A DNA stretch of 64,000 bases from Buchnera aphidicola (Sarucallis kahawaluokalani) (GTDB taxonomy: Bacteria > Pseudomonadota > Gammaproteobacteria > Enterobacterales > Enterobacteriaceae): positions 275,605 to 339,604 of the forward strand of contig NZ_CP032999.1 in NCBI RefSeq assembly GCF_005080725.1. The letters are read 5' to 3'. Below the pieces are notes generated by a model, which was given only the letters and a program-made list of their open reading frames with translations, searched no databases and had not been told where the DNA came from. Each line of letters begins with the position of its first letter. Position 1 is the stretch's first letter. Made by a program: the position numbers and the translations under genes. This document shows positions 49,067-58,820 of this stretch, piece by piece.

Positions 49067-50176
49067 TTAAGTATTTAAAATAATCATTAATGTTCTACGT
49101 AATGGTTCTGCTGCGCCCCATAATAATTGATCACCAACGGTAAAAATAGATAATAAATTTGAATCTATATTTAATTTTCTAATTCTACCAACAGCAATAT
49201 TCAATGTTCCTGTTACAGCATACGGAGTTAATAAATTAATAGTTGATTCAAAATCATTGGGAATAATTTTTACCCAACTATTTTGTTCTTGGATAATATT
49301 AATAATATTATTATACGATAAATCTTTTTTTAATTTTATAGTAAATGACTGACTATGACACCGAAACGCACCAATTCTTACACAAGTACCATCAATTGGA
49401 ATCATTTGATTTTTTTGTAATATTTTATTAGCTTCTGCTTGCACTTTCCATTCTTCTTTTGTTTGATAATTTTTCATACCATAATCAATCCACGGTAATA
49501 CATTACCTGCTAAAGGCGCACGAAATTCTTTTTTAGGAAAACATTTATCGTAAATAGATTGTGACATTTTCTTCTCAATATCTATAATAGATTTTTCTAT
49601 ATTATTACAATCATTTTTAACTATATTATATAAATAACCCATTTGTTTTATTAATTCTAAAATATGTTTAGAACCTGCTCCAGATGCAGCTTGATATGTA
49701 GAAAATAATATCCAATCAATTAAATTATTAAAAAATAATCCACCTAAAGCCATTAACATTAAACTAACAGTACAATTACCACCAACAAAAGTTTTAATAC
49801 CAGACTGAATAGCAAAATATATATCTTGTAAATTAATCGGATCTAACACAATTAACGCATTCTCATGCATTCTTAAAACAGAAGCTGCATCTATCCAATA
49901 TCCATTCCAACCAGACTGACGTAATTTATTATATACATGATTAGTATACTCTCCACCTTGACATGATAAAATGATATTCATATTTTTTAAACAATCGATA
50001 TTATATGCATCTTGTAAAATGTTTTCACCTTGAATATTTGGACCACTTGTACCTATTTCTGATGTTGAAAAAAAAATAGGATGCATTTTTTTAAAATCAC
50101 CTTCATCAAGCATTCTTTGCATCAATACAGAACCAACCATACCTCTCCATCCGATAAAACCAACATTCATTTTCAT
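49067..50176 (-). CDS. asd: aspartate-semialdehyde dehydrogenase
   Basis: NADPH-dependent reduction of aspartyl phosphate, feeding lysine, threonine and methionine synthesis. The 369-residue product (367 in E. coli) starts with the nucleotide loop VGFIGWRGMVGSVLMQRM and has the nucleophile Cys135 in GGNCTVSLM, at the E. coli number. QAASGAGSKH and RIGAFRCHSQSF (the substrate-binding Arg/His region) follow. The start could also be the second ATG, two codons in. Confidence 0.97.
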   Translation of the reverse strand: MKMNVGFIGWRGMVGSVLMQRMLDEGDFKKMHPIFFSTSEIGTSGPNIQGENILQDAYNIDCLKNMNIILSCQGGEYTNHVYNKLRQSGWNGYWIDAASVLRMHENALIVLDPINLQDIYFAIQSGIKTFVGGNCTVSLMLMALGGLFFNNLIDWILFSTYQAASGAGSKHILELIKQMGYLYNIVKNDCNNIEKSIIDIEKKMSQSIYDKCFPKKEFRAPLAGNVLPWIDYGMKNYQTKEEWKVQAEANKILQKNQMIPIDGTCVRIGAFRCHSQSFTIKLKKDLSYNNIINIIQEQNSWVKIIPNDFESTINLLTPYAVTGTLNIAVGRIRKLNIDSNLLSIFTVGDQLLWGAAEPLRRTLMIILNT

Positions 50177-50449
50177 AATATTATACTCGCAACAATGAAA
50201 TTAATCGTATTATATCAAAACATCATATATTTATTTTTTTTATTATTTAAATAATAAATAATATATTTATATTATACATAAACAAATAATTTCAGAAAAT
50301 TATTTTCTATAATATAAAAAATATTATTTCAATAATATCATTTACTTAACACCATAATAAATAATCATATAATACAGTAGAAATTTATTTGAAGATAAAA
50401 ATTATAAATAATATACTTAACTTTTCATAAATATAAAAAAGGAAATATA

Positions 50450-51040
50450 ATGAATGAAATGATTTCAACTACTATACTTTTAATATTAATTATGGACCCA
50501 TTGGGCAATCTACCAATTGTTATGTCAATTTTAAAAAATTTGACACCAAAAAGACGTATTTTTGTACTATTGAGAGAAATGGTTATTGCTTTATCGATCA
50601 TGTTTTTCTTTTTATTAGCCGGAGAAAAAACTTTATCAATACTTGATTTAAAAGCAGAAACAGTATCAATTGCAGGAGGAATTATTTTATTTTTAATAGC
50701 AATAAAAATGATTTTTCCAGATGATCAAACAAATGATAAAAAAAACGATTTAACAGAACCATTTTTAGTACCTTTAGCTATACCTTTAGTAGCTGGACCA
50801 TCATTATTAGCAACATTAATGTTATTATCTCATCAATATTCAAACCAGTTATTATCGCTATCATTATCGCTATTTATTGCCTGGAGTACAACTGTAATCA
50901 TTCTCGCATTATCAGATATATTTTTAAAATGTTTAGGTCCAAAAGGGGTAAATGCATTAGAAAGATTAATGGGATTAATATTAATTATGTTATCAACACA
51001 AATGTTTCTAGATGGAATTACAACATGGTGTAAACTATAA
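50450..51040 (+). CDS. yhgN: MarC-family inner-membrane protein YhgN
   Basis: Six-helix membrane protein of the MarC family (UPF0056); its biochemical function is not known. The 196-residue product matches YhgN (197 in E. coli). Hydrophobic segments lie at about 4-24, 40-60, 68-88, 105-125, 135-158 and 170-190. Characteristic motifs are MDPLGNLPI in the first helix and the mirrored PLAIPLVAGPSLLATLMLL in the second half. A strong Shine-Dalgarno AAAGGAAAT precedes the ATG. It neighbours asd as in E. coli. Confidence 0.93.
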   Translation: MNEMISTTILLILIMDPLGNLPIVMSILKNLTPKRRIFVLLREMVIALSIMFFFLLAGEKTLSILDLKAETVSIAGGIILFLIAIKMIFPDDQTNDKKNDLTEPFLVPLAIPLVAGPSLLATLMLLSHQYSNQLLSLSLSLFIAWSTTVIILALSDIFLKCLGPKGVNALERLMGLILIMLSTQMFLDGITTWCKL

Positions 51041-51215
51041 ATTTAAAAGATCACAATCAATAATACATTGCAAATATTATAGTTTATATAAAACATGATT
51101 TTTTAAAAATATATTAATTAAATATACTATATAAAAAATGAAAACTTAATATATAAAAAATAAAAATTTTTATCACATAAAATATTTCTAATAATTTATA
51201 AAAAATGAGTATTCT

Positions 51216-52415
51216 ATGCATAGCATACATAATAAAAATATTATTCATATGACAGATTTAGATTTAAATAAAAAAAAAGTATTAATCAGAGTTGATTTTA
51301 ATGTTCCTATCAAAAATAACCAAATATTATCAGATGATCGTATCCAAGCAAGTATTCCAACAATTAATTTTGCATTAAAAAAAAATGCTAAAGTTATTTT
51401 AATGTCACATATTGGTAGACCAAAGGAAGGTCAAATCAACCATAATTTATCCATTACACCCATTGTAAAATATTTAAAAAAAATATTTCATAAATATAAT
51501 GTATATTTTAGTAAAAGTTTACAACACGTACCAATTAAACCGGGTGAATTATTAATATTAGAAAATGTTCGATTTAATATTGGGGAAAAAACTAATGATA
51601 GTCAACTATCTAAAAAATATGCAGAATTATGCGACATATTTGTTATGGATGCATTTGGTAGTGCTCACAGGAAAGAAGCTTCTACTTATGGAGTAGGGTT
51701 ATATGCTAAAATAGCATGCGCTGGACCTTTATTAGTATCTGAAATTAATGCCTTAACAAAAGCTTTACAAAATCCCCAACGACCCATGGTTTCTATTGTA
51801 GGAGGCGCAAAAATATCTACAAAATTTCAATTATTAAAAAAATTATCTATGATTTCAGATATTGTAATCGTTGGAGGAGGTATTGCAAATACATTTTTAG
51901 CTATTGATTACAATATTGGAAAATCTCTACATGAAAAAAAATTTATTCCATTGGCTAAAAAATTACGCGCGAGAAATAATATATTAATACCAGTTGATTC
52001 AAGAATAGGCACAGAATTTTCAGATAAAAGTATTGCTATAAATAAAAAACCATCTGAAATTAAAGAAAACGAAGAAATTATGGATATTGGTAACAAAAGT
52101 ATTAAAAAAATCACTCAAGTGATTCAAACAGCAAAAACTATTTTATGGAATGGACCAATGGGTGTATTTGAATTTAAAAATTTTTCTATAGGAACAAGAA
52201 AATTAGCAAAAAGTATTGCTATTAGTAAAGCATTCTCCATAGCAGGTGGAGGAGAAACAATTAACGTCATCAATATGTTTGATATTAAAAATAATATATC
52301 TTATATCTCAACAGGAGGAGGTGCCTTTTTAGAATTTGCAGAAGGTACAAAACTACCTGCAATACATATGTTAGAATTATCAAAAAAAAAACATAATATA
52401 AATAATACAATCTAA
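51216..52415 (+). CDS. pgk: phosphoglycerate kinase
   Basis: Glycolytic kinase that makes ATP from 1,3-bisphosphoglycerate. The 399-residue product (387 in E. coli) starts about six residues ahead of the usual beginning, MTDLDLNKKKVLIRVDFNVP. Seen: RVDFNVP, SHIGRP, LENVRFNIGE, DAFGSAHR, GGAKISTK, WNGPMGVFE and the C-terminal AGGGETI and STGGGAFLEF, which form the substrate and nucleotide sites. fbaA follows by 40 bp, the enterobacterial pgk-fbaA order. Confidence 0.98.
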   Translation: MHSIHNKNIIHMTDLDLNKKKVLIRVDFNVPIKNNQILSDDRIQASIPTINFALKKNAKVILMSHIGRPKEGQINHNLSITPIVKYLKKIFHKYNVYFSKSLQHVPIKPGELLILENVRFNIGEKTNDSQLSKKYAELCDIFVMDAFGSAHRKEASTYGVGLYAKIACAGPLLVSEINALTKALQNPQRPMVSIVGGAKISTKFQLLKKLSMISDIVIVGGGIANTFLAIDYNIGKSLHEKKFIPLAKKLRARNNILIPVDSRIGTEFSDKSIAINKKPSEIKENEEIMDIGNKSIKKITQVIQTAKTILWNGPMGVFEFKNFSIGTRKLAKSIAISKAFSIAGGGETINVINMFDIKNNISYISTGGGAFLEFAEGTKLPAIHMLELSKKKHNINNTI

Positions 52416-52455
52416 AAATATTAAAATAAAATAAAAATTTATAAAAAGGAAAAGT

Positions 52456-53529
52456 ATGTTAAATAATATTAAACCGGGAGTAATTTTTGGAAAAGATATA
52501 CATAAAATATTTAAATTAGCAAAAAAAAAAAAATTTGCAATACCAGCCATTAATTGCACTAATATATATACTATTAACGTAGTACTAGAAACTGCTGCTA
52601 AAATGAAATCTCCAGTTATAATTCAATTCTCTTACAGTGGATCTATGTTTATAGCAGGAGAAAATATACATAGTATATCAAATATTCAAAAATCAGTTTT
52701 AGGTGCCATTTCTGCAGCAAAACACGTACATTTAGTATCAAAATATTATGATATACCAGTAATATTAAGTACCGATCATTGCCACATCGATATATTACCT
52801 TGGATTGATCATCTCATTCATCATAGTGAAAAAAATTTCAAACAAACAGGACATCCAATTTTTTCTTCTCATATGCTGGATTTATCAAAAGAAAGTATCG
52901 AAAAAAATATAAAAATATGCAAAAAATACCTACATAAGATGCAAAAAATAAATATATTTTTAGAGATTGAATTAGGTTGTACAGGAGGTGAAGAAGATGG
53001 TATCGATAATAGTAATATAAATACCGAATTATTATACACTCACCCTAAAGACGTAAATTATGCATATAAAAAACTGATTAATATTAGTCCCGATTTCACT
53101 ATAGCAGCAGCATTTGGTAATGTTCATGGAGTATATCAACCGGGAAATGTACATTTAAAACCTAAAATTTTATATAACACACAGAATTATATCAGAAAAA
53201 AAAACAATCTTAAATCTAAAAAACCAATTAATTTCGTATTTCATGGAGGATCTGGGTCATCTGTAAAAAATATTGCCGAAGCTATTGAATATGGAGTAGT
53301 TAAAATGAATGTTGATACTGATATACAATGGGCATCCTGGAAAGGTATTTTAGAATATTATAAAAAAAATCGGTTATATTTACAAACACAATTAGGTAAT
53401 CCTAAGGGATTACATCATCCAAATAAAAAATATTATGATCCAAGAAAGTGGATAAAAGAATCAAAACTTTCTATATCTAAACAACTAATCCAAATATTTA
53501 AAACATTAAACGCATATAACTTATGGTAA
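52456..53529 (+). CDS. fbaA: fructose-bisphosphate aldolase, class II
   Basis: Zinc enzyme that cleaves fructose 1,6-bisphosphate. The 357-residue product (359 in E. coli) has the family blocks PAINCTNIYTINVVLETA, LSTDHCHIDILPWID with catalytic Asp and zinc His, the active-site EIELGCTGGEEDG, AAFGNVHGVY, and FHGGSGSS with the phosphate-binding glycines. A 13-A run (52521-52533) falls in codons for KKKK near residue 23. The start has an AAAAGGAAAAG Shine-Dalgarno. Confidence 0.98.
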   Translation: MLNNIKPGVIFGKDIHKIFKLAKKKKFAIPAINCTNIYTINVVLETAAKMKSPVIIQFSYSGSMFIAGENIHSISNIQKSVLGAISAAKHVHLVSKYYDIPVILSTDHCHIDILPWIDHLIHHSEKNFKQTGHPIFSSHMLDLSKESIEKNIKICKKYLHKMQKINIFLEIELGCTGGEEDGIDNSNINTELLYTHPKDVNYAYKKLINISPDFTIAAAFGNVHGVYQPGNVHLKPKILYNTQNYIRKKNNLKSKKPINFVFHGGSGSSVKNIAEAIEYGVVKMNVDTDIQWASWKGILEYYKKNRLYLQTQLGNPKGLHHPNKKYYDPRKWIKESKLSISKQLIQIFKTLNAYNLW

Positions 53530-53570
53530 ATATATATTCTGAAAAATAAATTAGTCTTTAGGAGTAAAAC

Positions 53571-54425
53571 ATGCAAGAATGTAACGTAATTAATAATATG
53601 AATTATATAAGTCACTGGATTATACTACATCAAAAAATATTAATACAATATATTATTAATATAATATCAGCGATTATTATTATGTTAACTGGTATTTTTA
53701 CTTCTAAAGTCATTGCTAAAACATTTAAAAAAATCTTATATCATCGAAAAATCGATACTACAATATCAGATTTTCTTACTATCATTACACGATATATTGT
53801 CATCACTATTAGTACAATTATTGCTTTAGGTAGATTAGGAGTACAAACAACATCAGTTATAGCTATTTTAGGCGCTGCTGGTATGGCAATTGGATTAGCA
53901 TTACAAGGTTCTTTATCGAATTTTGCAGCAGGAGTTTTGTTAATTATATTCAGCCCACTACGCGTAGGAGAATATGTAGTTTGTAAAAATGTTGCGGGTA
54001 CTGTATTAAATATACACGTATTTTATACTACATTAAAAACATTAGATGGAAAAATTATCGTTGTTCCAAATGGTAAAATTACATCTAATAATATTATAAA
54101 TTATTCTAGAGAACCATGTCGAAGAAATGAATTCATAATTAATGTTACCAATAATACTAATGTTGATTTAGTAATTAAAGTTTTAAAAGATGTAATGTAT
54201 AATGAACCTAGAGTTTTAAAAAATAAAGATATCATAGTTGGACTCAATAAATTAGAACCGTACTCGATGAATTTTATTGCTCGCTGTTGGAGTAATACAA
54301 ATATTTTAAATACAGTATATTGGGATCTAATGGTACAATTCAAAAAAGCGTTAGATGATAATAAAATAAAATCACCTTGTAAGAAATTAAAAATATATAT
54401 TAAAAAAACTAATTATGTTACATAA
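53571..54425 (+). CDS. mscS: small-conductance mechanosensitive channel MscS
   Basis: Inner-membrane heptameric channel that releases solutes on osmotic downshock. The 284-residue product (286 in E. coli) has three N-terminal helices (about 25-50, 63-85 and 93-128). The pore helix reads GAAGMAIGLALQGSLSN, with the alternating Gly/Ala packing pattern, followed by FAAGVLLIIFSPLRVGE. The cytoplasmic beta and alpha/beta domains complete the chain. It lies in the pgk-fbaA-mscS group of E. coli and carries a TTAGGAGT Shine-Dalgarno. Confidence 0.96.
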   Translation: MQECNVINNMNYISHWIILHQKILIQYIINIISAIIIMLTGIFTSKVIAKTFKKILYHRKIDTTISDFLTIITRYIVITISTIIALGRLGVQTTSVIAILGAAGMAIGLALQGSLSNFAAGVLLIIFSPLRVGEYVVCKNVAGTVLNIHVFYTTLKTLDGKIIVVPNGKITSNNIINYSREPCRRNEFIINVTNNTNVDLVIKVLKDVMYNEPRVLKNKDIIVGLNKLEPYSMNFIARCWSNTNILNTVYWDLMVQFKKALDDNKIKSPCKKLKIYIKKTNYVT

Positions 54426-54451
54426 AATTAAATAACCAATTGTTTATACCT

Positions 54452-54525
<74 letters not shown>

Positions 54526-54534
54526 ACTTTTTAT

Positions 54535-54563
54535 ATTGTATACTATAACAATATAAAAATCAA
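54535..54563 (-). promoter_or_regulatory. promoter of tRNA-fMet
   Basis: On the minus strand TTGATT (54563-54558) and TACAAT (54540-54535) are 17 bp apart, placing the start of transcription close to the tRNA 5' end at 54525. The match is good but not perfect. Confidence 0.6.
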
Positions 54564-54623
54564 TATTAAAATACAAAAATATTATATATTATAATTATCA
54601 ATAAAAATCAAACGAAAAATATT

Positions 54624-55130
54624 ATGAACAACAATACAAACAACAATAAAGAAAATAAAATAAAAATCATTCAAAGTGATATCATTTCTAAAGATGCAAA
54701 AATAGCGATTATAGTACCTCGGTTTAATAATTTTATCAATATAAATCTATTAAATGGTGCTATTGATATCTTAAATAGAATGGGTCAGGTAAAAAATGAA
54801 AATATTACAATTATAAAAATTCCTGGATCATATGAAATCCCAATTATTGCAAATATTCTTACACATAAGTGTAAATACCATGGTATCATTGCGTTGGGAA
54901 CAATTATAAAAGGAGAAACAATTCATTTTCATACCCTTTCATCTGATATTACTACAAAAATATCTAATATTAGTATAAAAACAAACATACCCATTGCATT
55001 AGGAATTCTAATGACAGAAAATATTGAACAAGCAATACATCGATCAGGAGCAAAATTGGGTAATAAAGGCAGCGAAGCTGCATTAACAATATTAGAAATG
55101 ATTAATGTGATAAAAAATATTACGAAATAA
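54624..55130 (+). CDS. ribH: 6,7-dimethyl-8-ribityllumazine synthase
   Basis: Penultimate enzyme of riboflavin synthesis; joins the pyrimidine intermediate to dihydroxybutanone phosphate. The 168-residue product (156 in E. coli) has about 12 extra N-terminal Asn/Lys-rich residues. Family blocks are IVPRFNNFININLLNGAIDI, IKIPGSYEIPIIA, IIALGTIIKGETIHF with the catalytic His, and GNKGSEAALTILEMINVI. After IHF the usual [D/E]-Y-[V/I] is replaced by HTL. Also called ribE. It heads a ribH-ribD-nusB group. Confidence 0.94.
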   Translation: MNNNTNNNKENKIKIIQSDIISKDAKIAIIVPRFNNFININLLNGAIDILNRMGQVKNENITIIKIPGSYEIPIIANILTHKCKYHGIIALGTIIKGETIHFHTLSSDITTKISNISIKTNIPIALGILMTENIEQAIHRSGAKLGNKGSEAALTILEMINVIKNITK

Positions 55131-55203
55131 TAAATTTTTTATATATCAAATGTAATATTATAAACAATTAAATTTCATTTTAAAATATAACATACAACAA
55201 CGA

Positions 55204-56328
55204 ATGAATGAATTTGTAAAAAATAATATACAATACTTGAAAGATCAGTATTATATGAATAAAGCAATTCAATTAGCTAAAAAAGGAATGTATACCGCAC
55301 GTCCTAATCCCATAGTGGGATGTATCATTACTAAAAAAAATAGAATCGTAGGTACTGGATGGCATCAAAAATCAGGTGAATATCATGCAGAAGTATATGC
55401 TATTAATATGGCAGGATTATTATCAAAAAATGCTACAGCATATATTTCCTTAGAACCTTGTAATCACTTTGGTAAAACACCTCCGTGTTGTGATTTAATT
55501 ATTTCATCTGGAATTAAAAGAGTAGTTGTTGCCATTTTAGATCCAAACCCAATTATGTCTGGTAAAAGCATTGAATATTTAAAATCAGCAGGAATATCAG
55601 TAACAATTGGAATCATGTCAGAAGAAGCTAAGAAAATTAATTTAGGATTCTTTAAGAGAATGACAACAGGAATTCCATGGATACAATTAAAAATGGCAAT
55701 TTCTATTGATGGAAAAATAGCTATGGAAAGTGGAGAAAGCAAATGGATTACTGGAATCCATGCAAGAAAAGATACACATCAATTTCGTGCATTAAGCTCA
55801 GCTATTTTAAGTACTAGTAAAACTATTTTAAATGATAATCCCACACTAACTGTAAGATATTGCATTGAAAAATTTCATCAAAAAAAATACGTACAACCCG
55901 TCAGAATAATTATCGATAGCAAAAACCAAATACAACCAAAACATAAAATTATAAAAGATGATACAAGTGAAATATGGCTAATTAAATTACATCAAGACCA
56001 AAACATTTGGCCTAAACATGTTAAACAAATTATAATATCAAAATACAAAAAAAATATTAATTTAAAAGAACTTTTTAAATTATTAGGTGTATATCAAATA
56101 AATACAGTATTTGTAGAATGCGGTGCACATTTATTTAGTAGTATGATTCAATTAAAATTAGTTGATGAAATAATTTTATATATTGCACCAAAAATGCTAG
56201 GAAATGTAGCACAACCATTATATTATGAATTACAGAAATTTACTTTAGATAAAGTAAAAAAATTTATTTTTACACATATTAAAAAAATTGGATCCGATAT
56301 ACGTATAATATTAAAACCAATATTTTAA
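55204..56328 (+). CDS. ribD: bifunctional riboflavin deaminase/reductase RibD
   Basis: Deaminates and then reduces the pyrimidine intermediate of riboflavin synthesis. The 374-residue product (367 in E. coli) has both domains in one frame. The deaminase domain (about 1-155) has zinc residues His61, Cys86 and Cys95 and the catalytic Glu63 (HAEV, PCNHFGKTPPCC). The reductase domain (about 160-374) has SIDGKIAMESGESKWIT and VDEIILYIAPKMLG. In some Buchnera the two activities are on separate genes, but here they are fused. No FMN riboswitch is visible in the 73-bp gap upstream. Confidence 0.96.
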   Translation: MNEFVKNNIQYLKDQYYMNKAIQLAKKGMYTARPNPIVGCIITKKNRIVGTGWHQKSGEYHAEVYAINMAGLLSKNATAYISLEPCNHFGKTPPCCDLIISSGIKRVVVAILDPNPIMSGKSIEYLKSAGISVTIGIMSEEAKKINLGFFKRMTTGIPWIQLKMAISIDGKIAMESGESKWITGIHARKDTHQFRALSSAILSTSKTILNDNPTLTVRYCIEKFHQKKYVQPVRIIIDSKNQIQPKHKIIKDDTSEIWLIKLHQDQNIWPKHVKQIIISKYKKNINLKELFKLLGVYQINTVFVECGAHLFSSMIQLKLVDEIILYIAPKMLGNVAQPLYYELQKFTLDKVKKFIFTHIKKIGSDIRIILKPIF

Positions 56329-56400
56329 TATATACAATTTTAAAATGTTTGTATACAATTAAAATGTAAAGAATAAAACAATTAATCCAGGATAATAAAG

Positions 56401-56820
56401 ATGACCCCTAAATTTAGAAAACGTACAAGAAAATATGTAATACAGGCTCTTTATACCTGGGAAATTTCAAGAAGTAGTATTTCAAATATCAAAAAACAAT
56501 ATCTAGAAAAAATTAACATACAAAAAATAGATATTGAATATTTTAATAGTGTTATTACAAATATAATTAATAATTATAAAGAATTAGATATTCTAATAAA
56601 ATCATGTCTCCATAGAAAATTACAAGAAATAGGACAAATTGAAAAAGCAATATTAAGATTATCTTTTTATGAATTATATAATAGAACAGATATTCCATAT
56701 AAAGTATCAATTAATGAAAGTATTGAATTAGCTAAATTGTTTGGTACAGACAATAGTTATAAATTTATTAATGGTGTATTGCAAAATGCAGCTAATAAAA
56801 TTCATAACAAAACATCATAA
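56401..56820 (+). CDS. nusB: transcription antitermination protein NusB
   Basis: Binds boxA RNA with S10 (NusE) for rRNA operon antitermination. The 139-residue product has the exact E. coli length. Seen: [20 protein letters not shown] at the N-terminus (basic boxA-binding start), [20 protein letters not shown] and [20 protein letters not shown], then [12 protein letters not shown]. These are the canonical helices. A Shine-Dalgarno CCAGGATAA precedes the ATG. It is last of ribH-ribD-nusB, the order of enterobacteria with RibD and RibH swapped. Confidence 0.96.
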   Translation: MTPKFRKRTRKYVIQALYTWEISRSSISNIKKQYLEKINIQKIDIEYFNSVITNIINNYKELDILIKSCLHRKLQEIGQIEKAILRLSFYELYNRTDIPYKVSINESIELAKLFGTDNSYKFINGVLQNAANKIHNKTS

Positions 56821-57695
56821 AAATATTATTCTGGTATTTTAATATAATAAAAATACATCAGTTTCAATAAATAACATATAACAATAAAAATTATAATTTA
56901 ATACTTATAAATTTTAATAATATTTAATACAAAGAATCATCATATAACAATCAATCTTTTTTAAAAATAATATTAAAACTCTCATAATATTACTTTATGA
57001 AAAATATAATATATTTAAATCAATTATAGAATATATTTATCATCTGATAAAAAATATATAATAAAAATTTTTATCACAAGATGTACCAAATTCATTTTTA
57101 TATCACTAAGTTTCATATTTTCATATTAAATATATATATTTTATAAAAATATATCATATAAAATCAAATATTTAAGAAATCTTATATAAATTATGCTCAT
57201 ACTTATAAAGTAATCTTATTAACACTAAAAATATTATTAATAAAATATCTCAATTATAAAATCATCATCTTTCATTAGTAAATATAATAATAAATAATAC
57301 CAGAATTAAAAATTAACTAATATGATTTTGTAAAAACATAAATAATAACATTATCAATGATAATTGATACAAAATAAAAGATAACTATGGAATATAATAT
57401 ACAAATTATCTTACTAAATAAAATATTTCATTTATGGAAAAATATATCTTTCAATTATAATAAAATTAATACTTAATAAAATATTTTCCTCACATCATTA
57501 ATATTCGTTTTTAAATTCATATATTTTTGATATAATTAATAATTATTTTCTACATAAATATATAAAAATTTATCATTATAAATATTTCAAATAACTCATC
57601 GCTTATATTTTTATTTACCTAACATTCTCTGCGTATTAAAAAATACACTCATAGAAGTAAATATCATACAAAAATCTTATACAATACAAAATAAT
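56821..57695. other. 875-bp non-coding stretch between nusB and tusE
   Basis: The longest gene-free stretch of the window. No supported frame on either strand, no tRNA-like structure. In related genomes thiL and isoprenoid genes lie near nusB, so this may be decayed coding DNA, though nothing readable remains. One bulged hairpin stands out: CATCTGATAAAAA at 57041-57053 pairs with TTTTTATC-aca-AGATG at 57068-57083. The last 50 bp may still belong to the tusE reading frame. Confidence 0.6.
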
Positions 57696-57974
57696 ATGAA
57701 AAAACAAACATGGAATATAAAAATTGCCCAGGATATTGCAAAAAAAGAATCCATTACCTTAACACCTGACCATTGGGAAGTTATTTATTTTATTAGAAAA
57801 TGCTATACAGAATTTCATGTTATCCCACCTAACAGAATGTTGTTAAAGTTAATGAAAAATTTTTTTACAATTGAAAAATGTAATAATAAATATTTATTAT
57901 CTTTATTCCCAAAAGGTATACGACAACAAGCAAATAAAATTGCAGGATTACCAAAATCTAAAATATGTTTATAA
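57696..57974 (+). CDS. tusE: sulfur relay protein TusE (DsrC family)
   Basis: Takes sulfur from TusBCD and delivers it to MnmA-tRNA for 2-thiouridine. The 92-residue product matches E. coli TusE (109) from its residue 18 onward: TLTPDHWEVIYFIRKCYTEF, RMLLKLM, LFPKGIRQQANKIAGLPK and the functional Cys in second-last place (ICL). The first usable ATG is at 57696, so the N-terminal 17 residues are missing unless a non-standard start is used further up: the same frame stays open to about 57645. The 3' end overlaps that of cyoE by 6 bp. Confidence 0.9.
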   Translation: MKKQTWNIKIAQDIAKKESITLTPDHWEVIYFIRKCYTEFHVIPPNRMLLKLMKNFFTIEKCNNKYLLSLFPKGIRQQANKIAGLPKSKICL

Positions 57975-58820
57975 AAAAATATAATTTATAATAAATGAAA
58001 AATTTATAACAAAAATAACTATAATAGACCAAAAAAATAATAATTTTAAAAAAAATAAATTATTCGAAAAAAGATAATATATGTAGGATATTATCATCCA
58101 GAATAAAGAACTTATAAAAAATAATATAAAATATACGATATTAATGTAATTTAAGATGTAAAAAAATAAAATCACTACCATAAAAATCATAATATAGTAA
58201 AATATATTTTTTAGAGTAGTAATTTTTCCGTTTTTTATAACAATAGTTGGTATTTTAGCAATTTTATAATCATTGTGATGTATGATAAAAATAGTATAAG
58301 AATGTGGAATCTGCCAGATAAAATATAAAAAAAATAATAGTATTGCCTTAAAATCAATATAATTAGTTACTGAACAATACCCAATTAATGGAGGCATAGC
58401 TCCTGCAATACTACCTGTTATAATATCATAAATTGAAATACGTTTCATATATGTATATATTATTACGTAAAATATAAATCCTATAGTAGCTAAAAAAGCT
58501 GATAATATGTTTACAAAAAAAACAAATGTTACTATACTTAATAAAAATAATAAACATGCTACTATTTTAGCATATATAATGAAATGCTTTTTATGTATTA
58601 AAATTCTATCTTTAGTACGAAACATTTTATGATCAATGCTAATATCAATAATATTATTAAATATACAACCAGAAGCAATCATCATTGCTGTCCCTAACAA
58701 TACACATAATAAAAAAATAAAACTAAATTTTTTTTTTACAGCAAAAAAAAAACTTCCAATTACTGCAATTAAATTGACTAAAATAATCCTTGGTTTTATT
58801 AATTGAAAAATTTTTTTCAT
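57969..58820 (-). CDS. cyoE: protoheme IX farnesyltransferase CyoE (heme O synthase)
   Basis: Adds a farnesyl group to heme B to make heme O for cytochrome bo oxidase. The 283-residue inner-membrane protein (296 in E. coli) is a UbiA-type prenyltransferase with about eight or nine hydrophobic helices. The prenyl-diphosphate site is NNIIDISIDHKMFRTKDR (about 53-70), with its Asp residues kept, and a second one is in the IYDIITGSIAGAMPPLIGY region. The start codon overlaps the cyoD stop (TAATG), so translation is probably coupled. Confidence 0.95.
   Translation of the reverse strand: MKKIFQLIKPRIILVNLIAVIGSFFFAVKKKFSFIFLLCVLLGTAMMIASGCIFNNIIDISIDHKMFRTKDRILIHKKHFIIYAKIVACLLFLLSIVTFVFFVNILSAFLATIGFIFYVIIYTYMKRISIYDIITGSIAGAMPPLIGYCSVTNYIDFKAILLFFLYFIWQIPHSYTIFIIHHNDYKIAKIPTIVIKNGKITTLKNIFYYIMIFMVVILFFYILNYINIVYFILFFISSLFWMIISYIYYLFSNNLFFLKLLFFWSIIVIFVINFSFIINYIFL

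Noticed and set aside
55131-55203. FMN riboswitch upstream of ribD
   Set aside because: The 73-bp gap is A/T-rich without the conserved RFN element bases.
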